Below, one piece after another: positions 49,755 to 59,784 of a stretch of DNA of 64,000 nucleotides (its first letter is position 1; each line of letters opens with the position of its first letter). The DNA is taken from positions 124,001-188,000 of the forward strand of contig NZ_FNBM01000003.1 of assembly GCF_900102335.1 (NCBI RefSeq). The letters are read 5' to 3'. A program made the translations under genes and the position numbers. This DNA is from Phytopseudomonas seleniipraecipitans (GTDB lineage Bacteria; Pseudomonadota; Gammaproteobacteria; Pseudomonadales; Pseudomonadaceae). The notes under the pieces were generated by a model. It saw nothing but the letters and a program-made list of their open reading frames with translations. It did no database searches and was not told the DNA's origin.

Positions 49755-52082
49755 ATGCTCAGCATCAACAACCGTATCGCCGAAGAACTGGGCGTGCGCC
49801 CGCAACAGGTCGCTGCCGCCGTCGCACTGCTCGACGAAGGCTCCACCGTGCCGTTCATTGCGCGCTACCGCAAGGAAGTCACCGGCAGCCTCGACGATAC
49901 CCAGCTGCGTAATCTGGAAGAGCGCCTGCGCTACCTGCGCGAACTCGATGATCGCCGCGCCAGCATCCTTGCCAGCATCGAGGAACAGGGCAAACTGACC
50001 CCTGAGCTGACCCGCGAAATCAACCTCGCCGACACCAAGACGCGTCTCGAAGACCTCTACCTGCCGTACAAACAGAAGCGCCGCACCAAAGGCCAGATCG
50101 CTCTGGAGGCCGGTCTTGGCGAGCTGGCCGACGCACTCTTCAACGACCCGAACCTGGCCCCGGAAACCGAGGCGGCACGTTTCGTTGATGCAGAGAAAGG
50201 CTTCGCCGACACCAAGGCCGTGCTGGAAGGCGCCAAGTACATCCTCATGGAGCGCTTCGCCGAGGACGCCAGCCTGCTCAGCAACCTGCGCGGCTACCTG
50301 AAGGACAACGCCACGCTCAGCGCGCGGGTTGTCGCCGGCAAAGAAACCGAAGGCGCCAAGTTCCGCGACTACTTCGAGCACGACGAAAAGCTCAAAAGTG
50401 CTCCGTCGCACCGTGCTCTGGCGATATTCCGCGGTCGTAACGAAGGCATCCTCAGCGCCAGCTTGAAAGTCGGCGACGAGCTCCCTGGTACCCTGCATCC
50501 GTGCGAGGGCATGATTGCCGAGCGTTTCGGCATCTCCAACCAGGGCCGTGCCGCGGACAAGTGGCTGGGCGAAGTGGTGCGCTGGACCTGGAAGGTCAAG
50601 CTCTATACCCACCTGGAAACCGACCTGCTGGGTGAGCTGCGCGAAGGCGCCGAGAACGAAGCCATCAGCGTCTTCGCCCGCAACCTCCACGACTTGCTGC
50701 TGGCCGCCCCGGCTGGCCCACGCGCGACCCTGGGCCTTGACCCCGGCCTGCGCACCGGCTGCAAGGTCGCCGTGGTCGATGCCACCGGCAAGGTGCTCGA
50801 TACCGCTACCGTTTACCCGCACGCGCCGCGTAACGACTGGGACGGCACCCTCAACGTGCTGGCCAAACTGTGCGCCAAGCATGGCGTTGATCTGATCGCC
50901 ATCGGCAACGGCACCGCCAGCCGCGAGACCGACAAGCTGGCCATCGAGCTGATCAAGAAGTACCCCGGCCTGAAGATGACCAAGATCATGGTCAGCGAAG
51001 CCGGCGCCTCGGTGTACTCGGCCTCGGAGCTGGCGGCCAAGGAATTCCCTGATCTCGACGTGTCCCTGCGTGGCGCCGTGAGCATCGCCCGTCGCCTGCA
51101 GGACCCGCTGGCCGAGCTGGTGAAGATCGACCCGAAATCGATTGGTGTCGGCCAGTACCAGCATGACGTGTCCCAGCTCAAGCTGGCGCGCAGCCTCGAC
51201 GCCGTGGTGGAAGACTGCGTGAACGCCGTGGGCGTGGACGTCAACACCGCATCCAGCGCCCTGCTGGCACGTATTTCCGGCCTCAACACCACCCTGGCGC
51301 AAAACATCGTCGCGCACCGTGATGCCCACGGTGCGTTCAAAACCCGTGACGCGCTGAAGAAAGTCCCGCGTCTGGGCGACAAGACCTTCGAACAGGCGGC
51401 CGGCTTCCTGCGCGTGATGAACGGCGACAACCCGCTGGACGCCTCGGCCGTGCACCCGGAAACCTATCCGCTGGTGCAGCGCATCGCGGTCGATACCGGC
51501 CGCGATATTCGCTCGCTGATTGGTGATGCAGGCTTCCTCAAGCGTCTCGATCCGAAAAAATTCACCGACGAGACCTTCGGCCTGGTGACGGTCGGCGACA
51601 TCCTCAGCGAACTGGAAAAGCCCGGCCGCGACCCGCGCCCCGAGTTCAAGACCGCCGAATTCCAGGAAGGCGTGGAAACCCTCAAGGACCTCGAACTGGG
51701 AATGATCCTCGAAGGCGTGGTAACCAACGTCACCAACTTCGGTGCTTTCGTTGATATCGGCGTTCACCAGGACGGCCTGGTGCACATCTCGGCGCTGTCC
51801 GAGAAGTTCATCAAGGACCCACACGAAGCGGTCAAGGCCGGTGACGTGGTCAAGGTCAAGGTCATGGAAGTGGACATCCCCCGCAACCGCATCGCCCTGT
51901 CGATGCGCATGGGCGACACGCCCGGCGAGAAAGTCGAAGGGCCACGTGGTGGCGCTCGACAGGGCGGCGGCAAAGGCGCTCAGGCGCCGCGCAGCGAGCG
52001 ACACTCCGGCCAGGAAAAACCGGCGCCGGCCAATGCGGCAATGGCATCGCTGTTCGCCAACGCCAAGCAACTGAGGAAGTAG
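49755..52082 (+). CDS. tex: Tex, S1-domain RNA-binding transcription accessory protein
   Basis: A 775-residue nucleic-acid-binding protein related to eukaryotic Spt6. Order: N-terminal helical HTH region ([19 protein letters not shown]), YqgF-like RNase-H fold ([17 protein letters not shown]), helix-hairpin-helix region ([21 protein letters not shown]) and a C-terminal S1 domain ([33 protein letters not shown]). A basic Gly/Arg-rich tail follows. It aids transcription and RNA turnover. The ribosome site is weak (GGTAGG), but homology supports this ATG over one at 49707. Confidence 0.95.
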   Translation: MLSINNRIAEELGVRPQQVAAAVALLDEGSTVPFIARYRKEVTGSLDDTQLRNLEERLRYLRELDDRRASILASIEEQGKLTPELTREINLADTKTRLEDLYLPYKQKRRTKGQIALEAGLGELADALFNDPNLAPETEAARFVDAEKGFADTKAVLEGAKYILMERFAEDASLLSNLRGYLKDNATLSARVVAGKETEGAKFRDYFEHDEKLKSAPSHRALAIFRGRNEGILSASLKVGDELPGTLHPCEGMIAERFGISNQGRAADKWLGEVVRWTWKVKLYTHLETDLLGELREGAENEAISVFARNLHDLLLAAPAGPRATLGLDPGLRTGCKVAVVDATGKVLDTATVYPHAPRNDWDGTLNVLAKLCAKHGVDLIAIGNGTASRETDKLAIELIKKYPGLKMTKIMVSEAGASVYSASELAAKEFPDLDVSLRGAVSIARRLQDPLAELVKIDPKSIGVGQYQHDVSQLKLARSLDAVVEDCVNAVGVDVNTASSALLARISGLNTTLAQNIVAHRDAHGAFKTRDALKKVPRLGDKTFEQAAGFLRVMNGDNPLDASAVHPETYPLVQRIAVDTGRDIRSLIGDAGFLKRLDPKKFTDETFGLVTVGDILSELEKPGRDPRPEFKTAEFQEGVETLKDLELGMILEGVVTNVTNFGAFVDIGVHQDGLVHISALSEKFIKDPHEAVKAGDVVKVKVMEVDIPRNRIALSMRMGDTPGEKVEGPRGGARQGGGKGAQAPRSERHSGQEKPAPANAAMASLFANAKQLRK

Positions 52083-52085
52083 ACG

Positions 52086-52475
52086 GTGAGCGAGCCCCTG
52101 GAACAAATCGGCAAGAGCAGCGCCTTCGGGCGCCTGCTGGGCCTGCAGATCGTCAAGGCCGAAGGCGGCGAGGCGATCATCGCGCTGAGCATGCACGACG
52201 GTCTGCGCAACCTGCACGGCAAGCTGCACGGCGGCGCGCTGTTCTCGCTGATCGACACCGCCATGGGCCAGGCCAGCCATAGCCTCAGCGATGGCGAGCC
52301 GACCAGCGTTACCCTGGAGTGCAAGGTCAACTACATCCGTGGCGTCACCGACGGTGATCTCAGCTGCCGCGCCTGGGTGGTCCACGCCGGGCGCCGCACC
52401 CAGGTGATCGAAGCCGAAGTGCACCAGCACGACAAGCTGGTGGCCAAGGCCCAGGCGACCTTCGCCTGCCTCTAA
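52086..52475 (+). CDS. PaaI-family hotdog thioesterase
   Basis: A 129-residue hotdog-fold protein with LHGKLHGGALFSLIDTAMGQAS, the HGG active-site loop, and a central beta-sheet pattern (VTLECKVNYIRGVTDGDLSCRAWVVHAGR). It probably hydrolyses an acyl-CoA. The start is GTG with AGGAAG about 7 nt upstream, immediately after the tex stop (3-bp gap), so it is co-transcribed with tex. Confidence 0.9.
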   Translation: MSEPLEQIGKSSAFGRLLGLQIVKAEGGEAIIALSMHDGLRNLHGKLHGGALFSLIDTAMGQASHSLSDGEPTSVTLECKVNYIRGVTDGDLSCRAWVVHAGRRTQVIEAEVHQHDKLVAKAQATFACL

Positions 52476-52817
52476 GTACCTGTTCATGATCTTTCAGTAG
52501 CGATTCGTCGATTTTGGCAGCTCGTAGGGTGGACGACGCTCCATCCGTCCACCGCCCCGTGATCGCAACGGTGGATGAAAAGAGCGTCATCCACCCTACG
52601 TCCGCTTCTGCCTTGTAGCTGCCGCGTCATGCTCATAAAGATCATGAACAGACTCCGAGGCCCCATGTCCACGGGCAGCGGCGGCGTGAAAGCCGTCTGC
52701 GCGTGTCGCTAAAACGTACATGCCTTTCGCCAGACGACCAACGTCAGCCATTCGCCCCTTGTAGAGTCCAGCGTCCACCCCCATATTGGGGCGACCGCTG
52801 CGTGAAGGAATGCAATC
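52476..52817. other. 342-bp gap between the thioesterase gene and gshA
   Basis: Intergenic gap. It holds a copy of the CGTAGGG repeat (52523-52600) and, closer to gshA, an apparently unique stretch with the gshA promoter. Two partly complementary stretches flank the repeat: TGTTCATGATCTTTCAGTAG (from 52481) and ATAAAGATCATGAACA (52635-52650), giving an inverted pair TGTTCATGATCTTT / AAAGATCATGAACA. Confidence 0.6.
52481..52650. repeat. Composite inverted-repeat element with CGTAGGG core (copy C)
   Basis: The inner part 52523-52600 (78 bp) starts CGTAGGGTGGACGACGC and ends GCGTCATCCACCCTACG, as copies A and B do, but lacks about 14 bp and differs in the middle. It is enclosed by a 14-bp perfect inverted repeat, TGTTCATGATCTTT (52481-52494) and AAAGATCATGAACA (52637-52650), about 40 bp outside each end. 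The outer pair could be the real ends of a larger element in which the CGTAGGG unit is nested. Confidence 0.7.
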
Positions 52818-54398
52818 TTGAGCGACCTGTTCTCCCGCCGTCTGGCCCTGCTCAACGAGCACGCCAACCTTTCCCTGCTGTCCCAGTGCCTGCATGGCAT
52901 CGAGCGCGAATGCCTGCGTGTCGATGACACAGGCGAACTGGCGCTGAGTGGGCATCCGGTCGCCCTGGGCTCTGCCCTGACCAACGGGCAGATCACCACG
53001 GATTACTCCGAGTCGTTGCTCGAGTTCATCACCTCGACCGCGGTCGACCCGAGTGTCACGCTGGCCGAGCTGGATCGCATCCACCGTTTCGTCTACAGCA
53101 AGCTCGACGGTGAATACCTGTGGAGCCCGTCGATGCCCGGCCCGTTGCCGGACGAAGAGACGATTCCGATCGCGCGCTACGGCCACTCGCATATCGGCCA
53201 GCTCAAGTACGTGTACCGCAAGGGCCTGGCCCTGCGTTACGGCAAGACCATGCAGTGCATTGCCGGCATCCACTACAACTTCTCTCTGCCGGAGCAGCTG
53301 TGGGCCGTGCTGCAACAGGCCGAAGGTGACACGCGTAGTGCCCGCGACTATCAGTCGTCGCGCTATATCGCATTGATCCGCAACTTCCGCCGTTACAGCT
53401 GGCTGCTGATGTACCTGTTCGGCGCCTCGCCGGCGCTGGACAAGAATTTCATGCGCGGCCGTGCACACCAGTTGCAAGAGCTCGATGCCGAAACGCTCTA
53501 CCTGCCCTACGCCACCAGCCTGCGCATGAGCGACCTGGGCTACCAGAGCGAGGCCCAGGCCGGGCTGACGCCCTGCTACAACGACCTGGCCAGCTATACC
53601 GACAGCCTGCGCCAGGCGGTTGGCACGCCCTACCCGCCTTATGTCGACATCGGCACCAAGAAGGATGGCGAATGGCTGCAGCTCAACACCAACGTCCTGC
53701 AGATCGAAAACGAGTACTACTCGAACATTCGTCCTAAACGCGTCACTTACAGCGGCGAGCGCCCCATCCAGGCGCTGATGGCGCGTGGCGTGCAGTACGT
53801 GGAAGCCCGCTGCCTGGACATCAACCCGTTCCTGCCGCTGGGCATCGACCTTACCGAATCACGCTTTCTCGACGCCTTCCTGTTGTTCTGCGCCTTGCAG
53901 GACAGCCCGGCGCTGAGCAACGGCGAGTGCGGCAACTGTTCCGACAACTTCCTCAAGGTGGTCAAGGAAGGCCGTCGCCCCGGCTTGCACCTGCAGCGTC
54001 AGGGCGGCCCGGTGGTGCTGCAGAGCTGGGCTCATGAGCTGCTCGACGGCATCGAGGCCATCACCCTCCTGCTCGACAGTAGCCAGGGCGGTAATGCCTA
54101 TGCGGAGGCCCTACAGGCGCAGCGCGCGAAGATCGATGACGCCAGCCTGACGCCATCGGCCCAGGTGCTGGCAGAGCTGCAGAAAGGTGAAAGCTTCTCG
54201 GCATTCTCCCTGCGTCAGAGCAAACGTCACGCCGAACACTTCCGTGCGCAGCCACTGAGCGCTGAGCAGCAAGCTGAATTCGAACTGGCAGCGCAGCGCT
54301 CGCTAGACGAGCAGGCAGAGCTGGAAGCACATGAAGACGGCGACTTCGACAGCTTCGCCGCAGCCTATCAAGCGAGCATCCTGGCGCTCGCGGTCTGA
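52818..54398 (+). CDS. gshA: Glutamate-cysteine ligase
   Basis: A 526-residue enzyme of the proteobacterial GCL type, joining glutamate and cysteine in the first step of glutathione synthesis. Marks: [36 protein letters not shown], and [11 protein letters not shown]. The start is TTG (52818), about 9 nt after AAGGA; it reproduces the known N-terminus ([12 protein letters not shown]) and no ATG is available without losing conserved sequence. A slow start could limit GshA synthesis. Confidence 0.95.
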   Translation: MSDLFSRRLALLNEHANLSLLSQCLHGIERECLRVDDTGELALSGHPVALGSALTNGQITTDYSESLLEFITSTAVDPSVTLAELDRIHRFVYSKLDGEYLWSPSMPGPLPDEETIPIARYGHSHIGQLKYVYRKGLALRYGKTMQCIAGIHYNFSLPEQLWAVLQQAEGDTRSARDYQSSRYIALIRNFRRYSWLLMYLFGASPALDKNFMRGRAHQLQELDAETLYLPYATSLRMSDLGYQSEAQAGLTPCYNDLASYTDSLRQAVGTPYPPYVDIGTKKDGEWLQLNTNVLQIENEYYSNIRPKRVTYSGERPIQALMARGVQYVEARCLDINPFLPLGIDLTESRFLDAFLLFCALQDSPALSNGECGNCSDNFLKVVKEGRRPGLHLQRQGGPVVLQSWAHELLDGIEAITLLLDSSQGGNAYAEALQAQRAKIDDASLTPSAQVLAELQKGESFSAFSLRQSKRHAEHFRAQPLSAEQQAEFELAAQRSLDEQAELEAHEDGDFDSFAAAYQASILALAV

Positions 54399-54415
54399 GC
54401 GGATACACCGAAAAC

Positions 54416-54433
54416 GGCCGGAATAGACCGGCC
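54416..54433 (+). terminator. Weak hairpin after gshA
   Basis: GGCCGG / CCGGCC (54416-54421, 54428-54433) with a 6-nt loop 17 bp past the gshA stop. No T run follows, so termination is only possible. Confidence 0.35.
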
Positions 54434-54550
54434 GACGCGTCAACTGCGTCACAAAAAAAACCAGCGGTCATAAATCCGAGACCGGTGGCCCGGTTCTTGG
54501 CGCTGGATTTGGCTAGCATTGTCGTCAGGCACTCATTGCGAACCCATCTC

Positions 54551-54793
54551 ATGCCCCACCGCGAACAAAACCAGCACTGGAGCCTGGAAAGTCTTACCAA
54601 GGCTTACCAGCAGGGCTACATGGCAGGTCTGGCTGGCCATGCTTCACACACCCAGCCGTTCAGTGCGAGTGTACCCGCTGCGGCCTGGGAAGCCGGCTGG
54701 ACCGACGGCGAAGGCCAACGACGGCTCAGCGAAGAAAAACTCAATCGCCCAGACGCCGACGGCAGCCCCTCAGACGCGAAAAAAAGCGCCTGA
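54551..54793 (+). CDS. Rmf/CrpP-fold small protein
   Basis: An 80-residue basic protein whose centre (SLTKAYQQGYMAGLAGHASHTQPFS...AAAWEAGWTDGEGQRR) has the pattern of ribosome modulation factor: Y..GY.AG..G..., then W..GW..G. It may be a ribosome hibernation factor paralogue or belong to the related CrpP-like group; function cannot be decided. The ATG at 54551 starts MPHREQNQHW; no strong ribosome site is seen. It lies between gshA and argA and runs towards argA. Confidence 0.65.
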   Translation: MPHREQNQHWSLESLTKAYQQGYMAGLAGHASHTQPFSASVPAAAWEAGWTDGEGQRRLSEEKLNRPDADGSPSDAKKSA

Positions 54794-54846
54794 CCCGAAG
54801 GTACGAGGCCGCAGCCGCCACCCCGTAGCGGCTACTCGGCTGTCGC

Positions 54847-56145
54847 CTAGATAGTCTTTTCGAAAATCTTCGAATTACGCTGAAAGTTGTAAAGCGACGC
54901 CCGCGCTGTCGGCATGCGGTCGACGCTGCTCGGCTCGAAACCGCGCTCACGAAACCAGTGCGCCGTGCGCGTGGTAAGCACGAACAGGGTGTTGATGCCC
55001 ATTGCCCTGGCGCGCCCTTCGATGCGTTCGAGCAATTCGTCACCACGACCGCCGTGTCGGTATTCCGGATTGACCGCCAGGCAGGCCAGCTCGCCGCAGT
55101 TGGAGTCGGCGATCGGATACAGCGCCGCGCAGGCGATGATCATGCCGTCACGCTCGACGATGCTGAATTGACCGATCTCGCGCTCCAGCACTTCCCGGGA
55201 GCGGCGCACCAGAATGCCCTGTTCTTCCAGCGGGCTGATCAGCTCGATCAAGCCACCGACGTCTTCAATATTCGCCTCGCGCAGCGATTCAAACTGCTCG
55301 GGGTCGACCATGGTGCCGCCACCGTCGCGGGTGAACAGTTCGGTGAGCAGCGAGCCGTCCCCCGCGTAGCTGACGATATGGCTACGCTTGACCCCGCCGC
55401 GGCACGCCTGAGCCGCGGCATCCAGCAGCTCGCCCTGATAATCGCTGCCCAGACGCGACACATGCGCCGGGACCTGCTGCGGGCGCAATTCGCGGATCAG
55501 CTTGCCGTCGTCGTCGAGCAGCCCCTGCTGGCTGCTGAACAGGATCAGCTTGTCAGCGGCCAGGTCGATGGCGGCGCGCATGGCGACATCTTCGCAGGCC
55601 AGGTTGAATATCTCGCCAGTTGGCGAATAGCCCAGCGGCGACAGCAGCACGATATTGCGCTCGTCGAGTTGGCGATTGATGCCCTTACGGTCGATACGCC
55701 GCACCTCGCCGGTGTGGTGGTAATCGACACCATCCAGCACGCCGATCGGCCGCGCGGTGACGTAGTTACCGCTGCTTACCCGCAGGCGTGAGCCCTGCAT
55801 CGGCGAGGCGGCGATGTCCATGGACAGCCGCGCTTCGATGGCGATGCGCAGCTGACCCACTGCATCGATCACACATTCCAGCGTCGGGCTGTCGGTAATG
55901 CGCAGGTCGCGATGGTAATGCGGCGTCAGCCCGCGACCGAGCAGGCGCGCCTCGATCTGCGGGCGCGAACCGTGCACCAGCACCAGGCGCACGCCGAGGC
56001 TGTGCAGCAGCACCAGATCGTGAACGATATTGCCGAAGTTGGCATGAGCAACCCCTTCGCCCGGCAGCATGACCACAAAGGTGCAGTCACGGTGAGCATT
56101 GATATAGGGCGAAGCGTGGCGAAGCCAGTTGACGTAGTCGTGCAT
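54847..56145 (-). CDS. argA: N-acetylglutamate synthase
   Basis: A 432-residue bifunctional-fold protein: an N-terminal amino-acid-kinase-like domain (FVVMLPGEGVAHANFGNIVHDLVLLHSLGVRLVLVHGSRPQI) that binds arginine, and a C-terminal GNAT domain (ELACLAVNPEYRHGGRGDELLERIEGRA). It acetylates glutamate at the start of arginine synthesis and is normally feedback inhibited by arginine. argE lies 118 bp upstream in the same direction. Confidence 0.95.
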   Translation of the reverse strand: MHDYVNWLRHASPYINAHRDCTFVVMLPGEGVAHANFGNIVHDLVLLHSLGVRLVLVHGSRPQIEARLLGRGLTPHYHRDLRITDSPTLECVIDAVGQLRIAIEARLSMDIAASPMQGSRLRVSSGNYVTARPIGVLDGVDYHHTGEVRRIDRKGINRQLDERNIVLLSPLGYSPTGEIFNLACEDVAMRAAIDLAADKLILFSSQQGLLDDDGKLIRELRPQQVPAHVSRLGSDYQGELLDAAAQACRGGVKRSHIVSYAGDGSLLTELFTRDGGGTMVDPEQFESLREANIEDVGGLIELISPLEEQGILVRRSREVLEREIGQFSIVERDGMIIACAALYPIADSNCGELACLAVNPEYRHGGRGDELLERIEGRARAMGINTLFVLTTRTAHWFRERGFEPSSVDRMPTARASLYNFQRNSKIFEKTI

Positions 56146-56263
56146 GTGCAGCGGAACCCTTGTGAAAACGAAAGAAGCATCAATGGGCGCGAAGCACGGC
56201 GCTTCGCAGGCGGACTCGGTGCGTTATCGTCGTCGCAACGGCATCAGGGACCTGCTCCTCATA

Positions 56264-57418
56264 TCAAGCTGGGGTCAGGCAGTAATGCTGGATCAACTGG
56301 CGCAGCAGGTGCACCGTTGGCAGCAGCCGGTCGGTGTCCAGATACTCACCTGGCTGGTGGGCGCAATCGATATCGCCTGGGCCGAGCACCAGGGTCTCAC
56401 AGCCCAGTTGCTGAAAATACGGCGCTTCGGTGCCAAAGGCCACTGCCGCAGCAGTATGCCCGGTCAGGCGTTCGGCAAGGCGAACCAGTTCGGCATCGGC
56501 AGCTTGCTCGAAAGGCGGCACCGCAGGAAATAACGGTGCGAAGTCGATGCTCACCTGATGCTGCTCGGCCAGCGGTTGCAGCTTTTGCAGGATTGCCGCG
56601 CGCAGAGCTTCCGGTTGCATGCCCGGCAGTGGGCGCAGGTCGAACTCCAGTGAGCATTGCCCGCAGATGCGATTGGGGTTATCACCGCCATGGATGCAGC
56701 CGAAATTGAGCGTCGGTTGCGGCACGCTGAATTGCGGATTGCGATAGTCCTGCTGCCACTGCCGGCGCAGTTGCATCAGCTCGCCCATGACGCCGTGCAT
56801 GGCGTCCAGGGCGCTGTGGCCGAGCGATGGGTCGGAGGAATGACCGCTCTGCCCGAGGATATCGATGCGTTCCATCATCACCCCCTTGTGCAGGCGGATC
56901 GGCTTGAGCCCGGTCGGCTCACCGATCACCGCGGCGCGGCCGAGCGGCCGTCCGGCTTCGGCTTCGGCCAGGGCGCGGGCACCGGACATTGAGCTTTCTT
57001 CGTCGCAGGTGGCAAGAATGATCAGCGGTTGCTTGAACGGTTGGTCCAGCAGACCCTGCAGCGCCTCGATGATCAGCGCGAAGAAGCCCTTCATGTCGCA
57101 CACACCCAAGCCGACCCAGCGATCACCGGTATCGGTCAGTGTGAGCGGGTCGCTCTGCCACAGGGCTTCGTCAAAGGGAACCGTATCGCTGTGCCCAGCC
57201 AGCACCAGGCCGCCGGGGCCGCTGCCGTAGGTGGCGATCAGGTTGAATTTGCCCGGTTCGACCTGCTGTTTCTCGCAGGCAAAACCCAGCTCGCTCAGCC
57301 AGTTGGCCAACAGGTCGATAACCAGCAGATTGGATTGATCCAGCGCAGGCTGCGTGCAGCTGACCGATGGCGCGGCTATCAACGCCGCGAAGCGATCCTT
57401 GAGGGGGAGAAATGACAT
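56264..57418 (-). CDS. argE: Acetylornithine deacetylase
   Basis: A 384-residue M20-family metallopeptidase-like enzyme releasing ornithine from N-acetylornithine. Zinc-site motifs: VLAGHSDTVPF, GVCDMKGFFAL, and ILATCDEESSMSGARAL with the catalytic Glu; the dimerisation/lid part holds QSGHSSDPSLG. It pairs with argA. Pseudomonads also recycle acetyl groups through ArgJ, so this deacetylase is partly redundant; that is from family knowledge. Confidence 0.93.
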   Translation of the reverse strand: MSFLPLKDRFAALIAAPSVSCTQPALDQSNLLVIDLLANWLSELGFACEKQQVEPGKFNLIATYGSGPGGLVLAGHSDTVPFDEALWQSDPLTLTDTGDRWVGLGVCDMKGFFALIIEALQGLLDQPFKQPLIILATCDEESSMSGARALAEAEAGRPLGRAAVIGEPTGLKPIRLHKGVMMERIDILGQSGHSSDPSLGHSALDAMHGVMGELMQLRRQWQQDYRNPQFSVPQPTLNFGCIHGGDNPNRICGQCSLEFDLRPLPGMQPEALRAAILQKLQPLAEQHQVSIDFAPLFPAVPPFEQAADAELVRLAERLTGHTAAAVAFGTEAPYFQQLGCETLVLGPGDIDCAHQPGEYLDTDRLLPTVHLLRQLIQHYCLTPA

Positions 57419-57498
57419 GGCGGCTCTCTCGGGTCGGTCGCTTCATCATAGAGTGAAGCAACGCCCGGGAGAACCGCCAATAGAGAATCGCCGCGTGC

Positions 57499-58764
57499 TT
57501 ACAGGAAAATCAGCATGAATACTTCGAAGTAGATGATCGCCAGCACCGCACCGACCGGCAGGGTAATCACCCACGAGGTAAAGATGCGCCCGACCACGGC
57601 CAGGTTCAGCGCGCCGATACCACGAGCCAGGCCAATGCCCAACACAGCGCCGACCAGCGTATGGGTTGTGGAGACCGGCAAGCCGATGCCCGAGGCGGCA
57701 ACCACGGTAGCCGCCGTCGCCAGCTCGGCCGCGAAGCCTCGGCTTGGGGTCAGCTCGGTGATGCCCTTGCCGATGGTGGCGATCACTTTCCAGCCGTAGG
57801 TCGCCAGGCCGATGACGATACCCACCGCGCCCATCAGCAACACCCAGCCCGGAACGGCTGATTTGCCACCGATGACCATGTCGCCACCGGCTTCGATCAC
57901 ACCCACGACGGCCGCCAGCGGGCCGACGGCATTGGATACGTCGCTGGCACCGTGAGCGAATGCCATGGAACACGCGGTGAAGATCATCAGCACGGCGAAG
58001 ACCCGCTCCACGCTGGCGAAATGGAAGTCCTTGTCGGCCTCCGGATCGAGCTTGATGCGCCGCAGCAGCAGAATCCCCAGGATCGCCACCAACAGGCCAA
58101 CACCGGCTGCCAGCACCACGCTCTGGCTGGTAGTGAAGTCCAGGCCGACGTGCTTGAGGCCTTTGGTGAAGGTCATCAGGGCCAGCATGAAGCCGGTCAG
58201 GAACATGTACACCGGCACCCAGCGCTTGGCATTTCGGAAGGGGTCTTCGGTGTCAATGATCAGCCACTGCACACTCATGAACAGGCCAAAGGCAAGCAGG
58301 CCGGAGATAAACGGCGTGACCACCCAGCTCGACACGATGGGAATCAGCCCGGACCAGTTCACCGCATCGACCGACACACCGACCGACGCGAAACCAATGA
58401 TGGCGCCGACAATCGAGTGGGTGGTCGAGACCGGCCAGCCCCGCGTGGAGGCGACCATCAGCCAGGTACCGGCAGAGAGCAGTGAAGCCATCATGCCCAG
58501 CACGAACATGTCGGCAGGAATCACCGACGCGTCGACGATGCCGTTCTTGATGGTTTCGGTGACCTGGCCACCGGCCAGATAAGCACCGCAAAACTCGAAA
58601 ACCATGGCGACGAGAATCGCCTGCTTGATAGTCAGCGCTTTGGCGCCCACCGAGGTGCCCATGGCATTGGACACATCATTGGCACCAACGCCCCACGCCA
58701 TGAACAAACCAAAGCAGCAGGCCATCACGAGGAGTACGAAACCGTAGTCCGCGACAAGAGACAT
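57499..58764 (-). CDS. pit: PiT-family inorganic phosphate transporter
   Basis: A 421-residue membrane protein with about 10-11 segments and the duplicated PiT signature, GVGANDVSNAMGTSVGAKAL near the N-terminus and HGASDVSNAVGPLAAVVGV in the second half. It imports metal-phosphate with protons at low affinity. The DUF47 gene ends upstream 39 bp before its start, in the same direction, the common Pit-DUF47 arrangement. Confidence 0.93.
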   Translation of the reverse strand: MSLVADYGFVLLVMACCFGLFMAWGVGANDVSNAMGTSVGAKALTIKQAILVAMVFEFCGAYLAGGQVTETIKNGIVDASVIPADMFVLGMMASLLSAGTWLMVASTRGWPVSTTHSIVGAIIGFASVGVSVDAVNWSGLIPIVSSWVVTPFISGLLAFGLFMSVQWLIIDTEDPFRNAKRWVPVYMFLTGFMLALMTFTKGLKHVGLDFTTSQSVVLAAGVGLLVAILGILLLRRIKLDPEADKDFHFASVERVFAVLMIFTACSMAFAHGASDVSNAVGPLAAVVGVIEAGGDMVIGGKSAVPGWVLLMGAVGIVIGLATYGWKVIATIGKGITELTPSRGFAAELATAATVVAASGIGLPVSTTHTLVGAVLGIGLARGIGALNLAVVGRIFTSWVITLPVGAVLAIIYFEVFMLIFL

Positions 58765-58803
58765 AGAGATTTACCTGTAGACCCAGAAAAGGATGCTGGC
58801 GGC

Positions 58804-59484
58804 TTAGCGCGCCAGCAGTTGTTCCAGCCGGTTGCCAACGCGCTCTGCGCGATCGGCAATGTCACCGACCCAATCGATGATCCGATAGAGGAACATCACA
58901 TCGACTGCGGGAAGATCCTTTTCCAGTTTGAACAAGGCGCGGCGCACCCCGATCTGCTGGCGATCGGTTTCGCGCTCGATTTCTTCGAGCTCCTCGACCA
59001 TGCGCTCGACCAGGGTGGCCTCACGGCCGGCGAAACCGGCCTCGAGCAGCGAATCCAGCTCCTTCATCGCTTTCAGCGCCTGCGCACTGGCATCCACACA
59101 ACGCTGCACGTACGCCAGCATCAGCGGTTGCAGGTCGACGGGGATGGTCATGCAGCGGCCCAGCATCAACCCGGCAATATCCTTGGCGCGGTTGGCGACC
59201 TTGTCCTGCGTGCTGAGCAACTCCAGCAGATCGGAACGCGGCACGGGCAGAAACAGGCTCTTGGGCAGGTGCATGCGCACATTCTTCTTGAGTTTGTCCG
59301 CTTCGTTCTCGAGGCGAACCATCTCTTGCTGCACCTGCTCGACGCGGTCCCAATCCTGGGCCATCACCGCCTCGAAGAAAGGCACCAGGTTGGCGGCGCA
59401 TTCATGAGCCTTGGCGATATGCTGCTGCATCGGCCCGATCGGCGAGCGGCCAAACAGGCTGCTGATGAACGGATTGCTTGGCAT
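58804..59484 (-). CDS. DUF47 / PhoU-like phosphate-transport regulator
   Basis: A 226-residue all-helical protein of the TIGR00153/DUF47 family (NPFISSLFGRSPIGPMQQHIAKAHECAANLVPFFEAV). The E/D-rich helices (VRLENEADKLKKNVRMHLPKSLFLPVPRSDLLELLSTQDKVAN) recall PhoU metal-cluster motifs. It is paired with pit and probably modulates its activity or expression. It is the first gene of the leftward pair. Confidence 0.9.
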   Translation of the reverse strand: MPSNPFISSLFGRSPIGPMQQHIAKAHECAANLVPFFEAVMAQDWDRVEQVQQEMVRLENEADKLKKNVRMHLPKSLFLPVPRSDLLELLSTQDKVANRAKDIAGLMLGRCMTIPVDLQPLMLAYVQRCVDASAQALKAMKELDSLLEAGFAGREATLVERMVEELEEIERETDRQQIGVRRALFKLEKDLPAVDVMFLYRIIDWVGDIADRAERVGNRLEQLLAR

Positions 59485-59784
59485 GGGGGTGAGCCCTGTC
59501 TGTCAAAGAGGCGGCAAGTATACGGATGACATTGGAGGCAAGCCAGCACGTGTCATCGTTCGGTCACAATGTTGCATTTAAGACGGTTTTCTCAGTGATC
59601 GCCGGGGAAATCACCACGAAACTCGTCAACACATCCAGTCTATATCCTCTCCCGCCGACAGCCAGTGCCGTTCGCCGACCTGCATCCGACGCGCTTTTCC
59701 ACTACCCTGTACGGCCAAAGGTGCCGGGCAGCGTCCCGCACCGTGCATTTCCCGCCGCAGTCGCCGCTTCACCGAGCCCTCGCT

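Noticed and set aside
49614..52487. A 957-codon open frame on the minus strand opposite tex and the thioesterase gene
   Set aside because: It is antisense to clear Tex and thioesterase genes, has no ribosome site and its composition is that of a high-GC shadow frame.
54434..54467. Intrinsic terminator made by GACGC/GCGTC and the following A run
   Set aside because: The A run gives Us only on the minus strand and on the wrong side of the stem for either gene.
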